Positions 57,366 to 64,000 of a DNA stretch of 64,000 bases are shown piece by piece. This stretch comes from Rhodobacteraceae bacterium HLUCCA12 (lineage in GTDB: Bacteria > Pseudomonadota > Alphaproteobacteria > Rhodobacterales > Rhodobacteraceae), in contig LJSV01000006.1 of assembly GCA_001314715.1 (NCBI GenBank), forward strand, positions 62,001 through 126,000. The letters are read 5' to 3'. Both the position numbers and the translations under genes were made by a program. The notes under the pieces were generated by a model. The model did no database searches, was not told where the DNA came from, and saw nothing but the letters and a program-made list of their open reading frames with translations. Position 1 is the first letter of the stretch, and each line of letters starts with the position of its first letter.

Positions 57366-58156
57366 TCCGCGCGGCGGTCGCGGTCGCGGCGGCGCTGTCG
57401 CTGGCCCCGGCCGTGCCCGGCGATGCCCGCGCCCAGACCGCGCCGCCGATCGCGCGGACCGGCGATCTCAACCGCATCCTTTCCGATTTTCTTGGCGACA
57501 CCATGCGCCGCAACACCGACGCGCTTGAAGCGGCGTTGCGCCTGCACCTGCCGCAGAATGCCGATTCGGTGTTCTGGCCGGATGCCGACTTTACGCCGCC
57601 GCGCCGCGCCGTGATGTTGGTGCGATCGCAGGAACGCGATCTGCCGCACAGCAGGGTCTTTGTAACCGAGGAACGGGTCGAGATTGCCGCCGCCGGCGCG
57701 GGTGGTCCGGTGGAACTGTCGCTGATACGGGTTCAGCGGTTCAACCTGGGGCCGGCCCGCCGGGTTGCGCTGCAAGACAGCCTTGGCGCGGACCAGGTCG
57801 GCCCGGCCGCGGAATTCGGTGAAGGGCCGCATGTGGAATGGCGCTTCGTCATGCGCCCGCTTCAGGGCATGAACGCCGCGTTGGTCGCCGCCGGCCGGCG
57901 CGAGCTGCAACCGGCTGACGATGCCGACTGCGGCCCGGTCGCCTGCCTGTCACCCGACCCGGTGCCGCTGGGTTCGACCGAGCCCGACATGGCGGGTGAT
58001 GATACCAATACGGACGACCTGATCGCCCGGCTTGACCGGATGACAGAAGCCGACGCCTGGCTGATCGAGCGCGGAATGGGTCAGGATACGGGCATTCTGG
58101 CCGTCGCGCTGTCGCAAGGACGCATCACCGAGGCCGCGGCGGCCTTCCCGCGCTAA
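57362..58156 (+). CDS. Exported protein of unknown function
   Basis: 264 residues with a signal peptide (AAVAVAAALSLAPAVPGDARA, cited 20: AAVAVAAALSLAPAVPGDAR). The mature part is acidic, soluble and has two Cys residues close together (DADCGPVACLS) that might form a disulfide. No motif is recognised. Translationally coupled (ATGA) to the upstream membrane protein and found nowhere else in the window. Confidence 0.72.
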   Translation: MIRAAVAVAAALSLAPAVPGDARAQTAPPIARTGDLNRILSDFLGDTMRRNTDALEAALRLHLPQNADSVFWPDADFTPPRRAVMLVRSQERDLPHSRVFVTEERVEIAAAGAGGPVELSLIRVQRFNLGPARRVALQDSLGADQVGPAAEFGEGPHVEWRFVMRPLQGMNAALVAAGRRELQPADDADCGPVACLSPDPVPLGSTEPDMAGDDTNTDDLIARLDRMTEADAWLIERGMGQDTGILAVALSQGRITEAAAAFPR

Positions 58157-58309
58157 GGCGCAATTCGGTGGCGGACGCGCCAGTCGATGCCATCGGGGCG
58201 GTCCTGGCGCGCTGCACCCCTGCCCTGCGCGACGGTCCTCTGGCATCTGCCGCCGTTACCGGCTATCCCGGCACCAAGGGCCCGGCGGGCCGTGACAAGG
58301 GGGCCCGGC

Positions 58310-59185
58310 ATGGACCTGCGCGCGATCTTCATGGGCCTGATGTTTGCCCTGATGTGGTCTTCGGCATTCACCTCGGCACGCATGATCGTGCTGGATGCGC
58401 CACCGCTTTACGCGCTGTCTTTCCGGTTCCTGCTGTCGGGGATCATCGGCGTCGCGATCGCGTTGCTGCTGCGCCAGAACTGGCGCCTGACGCGGGGCCA
58501 GTGGTATGCCACCATCCTGTTCGGGCTGTGCCAGAACGCGCTCTATCTGGGTTTCAATTTCGTCGCGATGCAATGGGTCGAAGCCTCGGTCGCGGCGATC
58601 ATCGCCTCGACCCTGCCGCTGATGGTGGCACTGGCCGGGTTCGTCGTGCTGGGCGACCGTCTGAGGCCGGTGGCGGTGGCCGGGCTGTTCGCGGGGTTCG
58701 GCGGCGTGGTCATCATCATGGGTGCGCGCTGGGGCGGCGGGCTGGACCCGCTGGGCCTGGCGCTGTGCGTGGCCGGGGCGCTGGCGCTGACCGTGGCCAC
58801 GCTGGCGCTGCGCGGCGCGTCCTCGGGCGGGAACGTGATGATGGTGGTGGGGCTTCAGATGCTGGTGGGCGCGGCGATCCTGATCGGTCCGGCAATGGCA
58901 CTGGAAGAGCTGACGATCACCTGGACGCCGCGACTGGTTCTGGCCTTCCTATATACCACGCTGATCCCCGGACTGGCCGCAACCTGGGTCTGGTTCATGC
59001 TGGTGCAGCGCATCGGCGCGGTGCGCGGCGCGACCTTTCACTTTCTCAACCCGTTCTTCGGCGTCGCGATTGCCGCGCTGCTTCTGGGCGAGCGGCTGGG
59101 GCTGGGCGATCTGATCGGCGTTCTGGTCATCATGGCCGGCATCCTGGCGGTGCAGCTTTCCAAGACCCCCGCGCGCGCCGGTTGA
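58310..59185 (+). CDS. EamA/DMT family exporter
   Basis: 291 residues, ten transmembrane helices in two EamA repeats. Typical segments: FALMWSSAFTSARMI at the start and LIPGLAATWVWFMLVQRIGA, then FLNPFFGVAIAALLLGERL in the second half. AAGGGGG lies 5 nt before the ATG. Drug/metabolite exporters of this kind carry amino acids or nucleobases; substrate not inferable. Not overlapping its neighbours. Confidence 0.88.
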   Translation: MDLRAIFMGLMFALMWSSAFTSARMIVLDAPPLYALSFRFLLSGIIGVAIALLLRQNWRLTRGQWYATILFGLCQNALYLGFNFVAMQWVEASVAAIIASTLPLMVALAGFVVLGDRLRPVAVAGLFAGFGGVVIIMGARWGGGLDPLGLALCVAGALALTVATLALRGASSGGNVMMVVGLQMLVGAAILIGPAMALEELTITWTPRLVLAFLYTTLIPGLAATWVWFMLVQRIGAVRGATFHFLNPFFGVAIAALLLGERLGLGDLIGVLVIMAGILAVQLSKTPARAG

Positions 59186-59237
59186 ACCCCGCCGCGCTTT
59201 GCGGCTACGCTTGGGCCGAACTGGCATCGGATTGACC

Positions 59238-60341
59238 ATGCGCCCGAACCATCGCCCCAGCCGCCGAAACATCGGGCCGCGTCGCCGCAATCCGCCCGGC
59301 ACGCCGCCGGGAACCCTGAGCGTCGATCCGCGCGCCGCGCCACCGCGCATCGCGGTGATGTCGTATGGCGCCGACGCCTTGACGGAAACCACGGACCCCG
59401 ATCCCGACGCGCTTGGGCGCTTGCCAGAGACCGATCGCACCGCCTGGATCAATGTCGACGGGCTGGGCGACGGTGCCACGCTATCGCGCATCGCGACGCG
59501 TTTTCGCCTGCATCCGCTGGCGATGGAAGATGCGGTGAACCTGCATCAACGGCCAAAATTCGAGGATTACGACAACCACCATTTCGTGGTGCTGCGCATG
59601 CCGGGCAATTTCGACGGACGGTTCATCAGCGAACAGGTTGCGCTGTTCCTGGGCCCGGACTTCGTCGTCACCTTGCAGGAACATCAGGGCGACGTGTTCG
59701 ACCCGGTCCGGCGATGGCTGCATAGCGCATCCAGCCCGATCCGGTCGCGCCGCGCCGATTACCTGGCCTACGCCCTGATCGATGCGGTGGTCGACGCCTA
59801 TTTCCCGATCCTGGAGCAGATCGGCGAAACCGCCGAGGCGCTGGAGGACGCGGTGATCGCGCAGCCACACGCGGCGCATGGCCCACGCATTCACGCACTC
59901 AAGCATGAGCTGATGGCAATCCGGCGGGCGATCTGGCCGATGCGCGACATGATCGCGGCCATGCTGCGCGATGAAAGCGCGCTGATCGCGGATGGCACGC
60001 GGGTCTATCTGCGCGATTGTCACGACCATACCATCCAGTTGCTTGAAATCGTGGAAACCTATCGCGAGCTTGCCTCGGGCCTGGTCGAGATTCATCTCGC
60101 CAGCATCAGCAACCGCACCAACGAGGTGATGCAGGTGCTGACCTTGATCGCCACGATCTTCATTCCGCTGACGTTTGTCGTTGGCGTCTACGGGATGAAC
60201 TTCAACCCCGAGGCCGGCGCGTGGAACATGCCCGAACTCAATTGGCGATACGGCTACCCGGCCGTGATGGCCGCGATGCTGGCCATCGCCCTGGGGTTGG
60301 TGATCGTGTTCTGGCGCAAGGGCTGGATCGGGCGGCGCTGA
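59238..60341 (+). CDS. CorA-family metal ion transporter
   Basis: 367 residues. A basic, Pro-rich N-terminus leads to the PPGTL element. The cytoplasmic funnel includes FEDYDNHHFVVLRMP and the long helix NRTNEVMQVLTLIATIFIPL, and the pore signature YGMNF lies between the two C-terminal membrane spans (VLTLIATIFIPLTFVVGVYG and MAAMLAIALGLVIVF). Transports Mg2+ or Co2+; the ZntB branch (Zn2+) has the same GMN-type loop, so the ion is not certain. Its stop touches the convergent sulfotransferase stop. Confidence 0.9.
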   Translation: MRPNHRPSRRNIGPRRRNPPGTPPGTLSVDPRAAPPRIAVMSYGADALTETTDPDPDALGRLPETDRTAWINVDGLGDGATLSRIATRFRLHPLAMEDAVNLHQRPKFEDYDNHHFVVLRMPGNFDGRFISEQVALFLGPDFVVTLQEHQGDVFDPVRRWLHSASSPIRSRRADYLAYALIDAVVDAYFPILEQIGETAEALEDAVIAQPHAAHGPRIHALKHELMAIRRAIWPMRDMIAAMLRDESALIADGTRVYLRDCHDHTIQLLEIVETYRELASGLVEIHLASISNRTNEVMQVLTLIATIFIPLTFVVGVYGMNFNPEAGAWNMPELNWRYGYPAVMAAMLAIALGLVIVFWRKGWIGRR

Positions 60342-61733
60342 TCAGAGATCGGCAAAACCGAACTGCTCGTAATCGCGCCAATAGGCCTCACGCGCGGCGG
60401 CCTGCACCTCGGCATCGGCCGGCGGCGACATGCCCTGGGCCGCGGGTTCCCAGGGCGACGGCGCTATCCGCCCCACCGCTTCGGCCAATCGTGGCAGATC
60501 GGTGTCCAGCGCATCCTCGCGCAACAGATGATCGGGCGGCGCGACCTGGCAATACCCGTCCAGAAGCGCGGCCTGGCTGGCCCAGAATGGCCAGGGCCTA
60601 AGGCCGGTCTGCCCTGACAGGCTGGCCCTGGCAAATCGCAGATACGCAAGGAAAGCCGCGCGCCGGTCGTCCGGCGTCAGGGTGGCGGGATCGTCGGGCA
60701 AGTCCACGCCGTAAAGCCGGGCAAGATGTTCGCGCACGGGCCTCACCTCGCCACCGAGAATGCGGTGCGAGAACCCGTCCCAGGCGCGGCGCAGCGGATG
60801 ACGCAGAACCGTAAAGCTGCGAAATCCGGGGTTGGCGCGGCGCCAGTCGCGCAGCCGGCGGGCATCAAAATCGCGCGGCAGATCGCGCGGCGTGACCCCG
60901 TCAAGACCGGCCATCCAGCGCACGACCTCGCCCTCGGGGGCGCCGCGCAGGGGCATGAACAGCAAGGGCGTGCGCAGACCGGCATGGCAGGCCGGCAGCA
61001 TCGGCGCGCGTCGCGGCTCGAAACTGGGTGTTCGGCCCAGATCGAACCGATCCAGCCGCGCCAGGGCCGGTGCAAGGTCCTGGGGGTTTGCAAGCTTGTC
61101 CTCGACCGGCTCGGGGTTCTGTTTCTTGAGCTTGCGCGACGGCGCGTCGATACGCGCCGCGATGCCCAGCCACCGGGCCAGCCCGTTCAGCACATCGACA
61201 TCGCCCAGATCGTCATAGGTGATGTAGAACGCGCTCTGGCCGCTGGTCTGCAACGCATGCTGTATGTCAAGCTGCGCGCGCTGAAGCGTTGTCAGATGTG
61301 TCTCGAATTCCGCCGCATCAAACTCGGCACGGGCGGTTTTCAGATTGGCGACGTTGTGCAACTTCCATTGCCCCGTGCCGGCCGCGATCTTGCGCGACAC
61401 ATAGCTGTCCAGCGGATTGCGCGTCAGCACGATCTTGGCGCAGCCGGGGTCGGCCAGCACATGCGCGCGAATCCGTGGATCGTGGTCATGAAACAGGCGA
61501 AACCCGGTCAATCCGCCCTGCGTCCGCACGGCCGACAAAAGCGCAAGGGGATCAGCCTCGCGCTGGGCGAAACCGATGCCCAGATACGCGTCGGTATCGG
61601 GCTTGTTTATGAACGACGGGTTGAAAAGCTCGCCATGGCAGGTAACGCCCTCGAACTCGTTGAGCGTCGTTTCCAGAAAGTTCGAGCCGGTTCGCATTTC
61701 GGCCAGAACGACGAAGGATTCGAACCGCGCCAT
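60342..61733 (-). CDS. Sulfotransferase family protein, possibly with two sulfotransferase halves
   Basis: 463 residues. The N-terminal half matches a Stf0/NodH-like sulfotransferase: 5'-phosphosulfate loop EMRTGSNFLETTLN (about residues 12-25), and 3'-phosphate loop VLTRNPLDSYVSRKI (about 102-116). The second half repeats a 3'-phosphate-like element, FTVLRHPLRRAWDGFSH, and begins with LLFMPLRGAPEGEVVRWM, but lacks a clear first loop, so it may be a degenerate second domain. Expected to sulfate a sugar or lipid with PAPS. Encoded with two glycosyltransferases on the same strand. Confidence 0.82.
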   Translation of the reverse strand: MARFESFVVLAEMRTGSNFLETTLNEFEGVTCHGELFNPSFINKPDTDAYLGIGFAQREADPLALLSAVRTQGGLTGFRLFHDHDPRIRAHVLADPGCAKIVLTRNPLDSYVSRKIAAGTGQWKLHNVANLKTARAEFDAAEFETHLTTLQRAQLDIQHALQTSGQSAFYITYDDLGDVDVLNGLARWLGIAARIDAPSRKLKKQNPEPVEDKLANPQDLAPALARLDRFDLGRTPSFEPRRAPMLPACHAGLRTPLLFMPLRGAPEGEVVRWMAGLDGVTPRDLPRDFDARRLRDWRRANPGFRSFTVLRHPLRRAWDGFSHRILGGEVRPVREHLARLYGVDLPDDPATLTPDDRRAAFLAYLRFARASLSGQTGLRPWPFWASQAALLDGYCQVAPPDHLLREDALDTDLPRLAEAVGRIAPSPWEPAAQGMSPPADAEVQAAAREAYWRDYEQFGFADL

Positions 61734-61736
61734 CTG

Positions 61737-63434
61737 TCAGGTTGCCTTGAGCGAATGGTCCGGGTGTTGCGCAACGGACGAGAAGTCGCCCATCAACACC
61801 GGCTGCATCCCCCGGTTGCGCAACTCCTGCAAGAAGGAACCGAATCCGGATAGATCGACAAGATCGGGAATGCGGATCAGGCGCGCCTGCTGATGCGGCG
61901 CAATCTCGTCGAACAGGGTGTGCAGGGGCTCGGCCGGGTTCTCAAGGAAATCGGCCAAGGTCCAGCTGCGCACCCGCGCGCGCACCCATGGACTGCGCAG
62001 GATGTCCAGCATCTCGGTCTCGATGCGTTGCAGCCGCGCGGCCTCGCGCCGGGCATCCGCCATGTCGAGACCGCTGCGAAACAGCGGCACCGCCCAGGCC
62101 CCTGTGATGACCGAGATCTGAGCATTCGAATCGGTCGCCATGAACCATAACAGCTCATGCCCCGGCCCGTCATGATCGGCCGGGCCAAGCTGAAAGCACT
62201 GCCGTTCGCCGCGCGTGGCCCATAGAAGATTGGTCAGGAAGGCGCGCGGGTTGTAGTCGCGCAGGCTTGCCCGGTCGGACAGGCCGCCGGCAAAGACCTT
62301 CTCGCGCCCGGCAAACTCGGCCTTGGCGGGGGCGAACAGATGCCCGTGCACCCGGCAACTGGCCACCGCCGCCAGCCAGCCCTCGAAATCCTCGAACACT
62401 TCGGTAAAGCCCTGGAACACTGAATAGGGCTCGGCGGTCTTGCCATTCTCCCGATCCTTGGCGGGAAAGCGGCTGGCCATGTAAAGCCCGGCACGGCCGC
62501 GCACGCGCTGTTGCGTGGCGCGGGCGAAATGGCGGTCAATTCGACCCGGCTGAGGTTCTGAATCCGACAAAGGCCCGTCATGCGGGGCCAGAAAGTGCCG
62601 ATACAGGCGCTCGGCCCCCGGCCAGATCTTGCGCGCCACGAAACAGTTGGACCGGCGCAACAGTTGCAGATGATCGTCATAGAAGATGTGCGGCCGGCCC
62701 TGATGGTCGAACTTGCCCAGCGTCAGCGAGCGGCTCTCGATCCTGCGCGCATGAAGCCGCGCCAGGGTCTGGAAATAGCTTTCATCCGGTATCCAGACCC
62801 GCCTGAAATACCGGTCGAACACGGGCCTTGCGGGATCGTCCAGAATCGCCTCAAGCGTTTGGCGGGTCAGACACCACCATTGCGAGCCGATATGCGGTTC
62901 GACCCCTTCGGGCAAGTCGCGCCGAATGCGCAATCGGCGCTGCAAGTTCACCATTCGGTCGAACAGCCATTTGTGGCGTTTGTAGGCAATGGGAAAGAAC
63001 AGGGTGAAACGCTCTTGCGACAGCCCGCCCTTGGTCCAGTTGACATCGGCCACGTTGACCGACTCGATGAAATCGGTGTCGGGGTGCCGGGCCAGAAACT
63101 GCGTCAGCTCGGCAATCGGGCGCAGCGGCATGCAGGCGCCCGACGCGGCATAGACATGGGTCACATCCGGGCGGGCACGCACGAGGTCGCGCGCGGCAAT
63201 CTGCATAGCCGCAACCAGCGACCATGTTCCCCATTCGCAGCGCAAACGGCGGCAAAAGCGCACCTCGGGCAGATCCTTGAGCGTCTCGCTCAATGCGCTG
63301 AACGCGGCGCGCGGCACCCTTGCATCGACATGGATCACCACCGGGGCGCCGGACTGCGCCCAGACGCGGGCCACCTGCGCGGCGCGATCCAGCGCCGTAT
63401 GAACCAGCATGATGCAGCCCGGGCGTGCCGTCAT
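61737..63434 (-). CDS. Core-2/I-branching-like glycosyltransferase (GT14) with C-terminal domain of unknown function
   Basis: 565 residues. The first ~290 resemble GT14 N-acetylglucosaminyl/xylosyltransferases: IMLVHTALDRAAQV start, VTHVYAASGACMPLRPI, GSQWWCLTRQTLEAIL and a WIPDESYFQTLARL acid region. The remaining ~270 residues form a separate domain found in Rhodobacteraceae (DUF5927/5928 type) of unknown role, beginning after the SRFPAKDRENGKTAEPYS turn. Follows its upstream glycosyltransferase by an ATGA overlap and precedes the sulfotransferase by 3 bp. Confidence 0.83.
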   Translation of the reverse strand: MTARPGCIMLVHTALDRAAQVARVWAQSGAPVVIHVDARVPRAAFSALSETLKDLPEVRFCRRLRCEWGTWSLVAAMQIAARDLVRARPDVTHVYAASGACMPLRPIAELTQFLARHPDTDFIESVNVADVNWTKGGLSQERFTLFFPIAYKRHKWLFDRMVNLQRRLRIRRDLPEGVEPHIGSQWWCLTRQTLEAILDDPARPVFDRYFRRVWIPDESYFQTLARLHARRIESRSLTLGKFDHQGRPHIFYDDHLQLLRRSNCFVARKIWPGAERLYRHFLAPHDGPLSDSEPQPGRIDRHFARATQQRVRGRAGLYMASRFPAKDRENGKTAEPYSVFQGFTEVFEDFEGWLAAVASCRVHGHLFAPAKAEFAGREKVFAGGLSDRASLRDYNPRAFLTNLLWATRGERQCFQLGPADHDGPGHELLWFMATDSNAQISVITGAWAVPLFRSGLDMADARREAARLQRIETEMLDILRSPWVRARVRSWTLADFLENPAEPLHTLFDEIAPHQQARLIRIPDLVDLSGFGSFLQELRNRGMQPVLMGDFSSVAQHPDHSLKAT

Positions 63435-64000
63435 GCCCAGTTGCCCTTTGACATCAGGCCAAGGATCTCAAGCTGGCGCCAGTTGATGAACCGCTCGGAC
63501 CAGCGGCACCACAGATCGGCCCTGGCACCGGCGTGATAGGCCCGATACTCGCGGCTGTCGCCGAAATGCTCACCCCGCGCCACCTCCTCGCTTGCCTTGT
63601 CGCCAAGGGTGGCAAGAAACTTCGCGTGCAGCAGGCACCCCGATGCCTTTTCACCGCCCATCCGGTCGTAAACCAGATTCAGCCCGCGCGGCAAAAGCAT
63701 GTGGGTCGAGCTGACATAGACATAGTCGCGGTGCCATTTGACCAGTGGTATCTTGTTCAACGCCGGGGCATCCTGCGGGCTGTCGGCAAAAAAGACACGC
63801 GCCCGCGGCCCGCCCTGAATCCACAGGTTCCGCAACCGCGGATTGCGCGCGATGGTGTAATTGGCGCTGTCGAACCAGCAGGCGACCTCCAGCGGGTTCT
63901 GCCCCTCGATACAGGGGTGGTCCGCGACCGGCCCCTTTGGATACATGTCCAGAAGCAGGGTTCCAAAGGCGCGTATCCCCGATGCATCCAGCCAGTCCGT
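63431..64000 (-). CDS. Glycosyltransferase family 2-like protein, C-terminal part (5' end outside window)
   Basis: The open frame runs off the right edge; 189 codons are visible. The piece includes LLLDMYPKGPVAD, then a RVFFADSPQDAPALNKIPL segment, CLLHAKFLATLGDKASEEV and YHAGARADLWCRWSERFIN near the end. This resembles the Rhodobacteraceae GT2-like proteins (Glyco_tranf_2_4 type) that accompany GT14/sulfotransferase genes. The nucleotide-sugar motifs are outside the window, so the family call is tentative. Coupled by ATGA to the GT14 gene. Confidence 0.6.
   Translation of the reverse strand, partial: TDWLDASGIRAFGTLLLDMYPKGPVADHPCIEGQNPLEVACWFDSANYTIARNPRLRNLWIQGGPRARVFFADSPQDAPALNKIPLVKWHRDYVYVSSTHMLLPRGLNLVYDRMGGEKASGCLLHAKFLATLGDKASEEVARGEHFGDSREYRAYHAGARADLWCRWSERFINWRQLEILGLMSKGNWA

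Overview
The window is a stretch of chromosome from a GC-rich alphaproteobacterium, almost certainly a member of the Rhodobacteraceae (Rhodobacter/Roseobacter group). Three things point there: the gene order rpsT-dnaA-dnaN-recF-gyrB, the order fxsA-secB near timA/mltA and hslUV-tsaE-addBA-trxA, and the redox regulators regB-senC-regA together with a PmtA-type phospholipid methyltransferase. Coding density is very high, with many ATGA or TGATG stop/start overlaps. I see no rRNA, tRNA, insertion sequence, prophage or CRISPR array.

Layout. 1-6.8 kb: end of a Nudix gene, cca, two tandem ABC exporter half-transporters, a glyoxalase-fold protein and a 23S-type RNA uridine methyltransferase. 6.8-9.4 kb: a NaChBac-type voltage-gated sodium channel, a response regulator fused to a SpoIIE/PP2C phosphatase, and a divergent Hpt protein. 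9.4-18.5 kb: ilvA, an esterase lipoprotein, Smr, mltA, a Tim44-like protein, fxsA, secB, an HD hydrolase and hslVU. 18.6-25.8 kb: tsaE, addB, addA, trxA. 25.8-30.3 kb: a membrane PAS protein, then regB facing senC and regA. 30.3-36.6 kb: metabolic and repair genes (thioesterase, argG, msrA, ribokinase, mutM, enoyl-CoA hydratase). 36.7-44.5 kb: the replication-initiation block rpsT-dnaA-dnaN-recF-lysE-gyrB. 44.6-53.4 kb: pmtA, glutathione-dependent formaldehyde oxidation (fghA-adhI), a deacetylase-xseB-ispA-dxs operon feeding isoprenoid synthesis, amn, and an HU protein. 53.5-56.3 kb: a three-gene signalling operon made of a periplasmic sulfite-oxidase-fold protein without cysteine, a histidine kinase and a REC-PAS-LuxR regulator. 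56.4-60.3 kb: unknown membrane/exported proteins, an EamA exporter and a CorA channel. 60.3-64 kb: a minus-strand set for surface glycan synthesis and sulfation, running off the window.

The most unusual non-coding signals are these. (1) Upstream of dnaA, four CAAGCG hexamers are spaced exactly 29 bp apart, with two inverted copies and two GANTC sites. (2) The rpsT leader has two perfect 6-bp stems in interleaved order, the pairing pattern of a pseudoknot. (3) A dispersed two-hairpin intergenic element occurs three times, with compensatory changes in one stem. (4) A full TTAA-N7-TTAA CtrA-type box lies ahead of the PAS gene beside regB. (5) Perfect dyads lie ahead of the signalling operon and in the ilvA/lipoprotein divergent gap. 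A 41-residue single-span membrane protein, too short for routine gene calling, lies opposite msrA.
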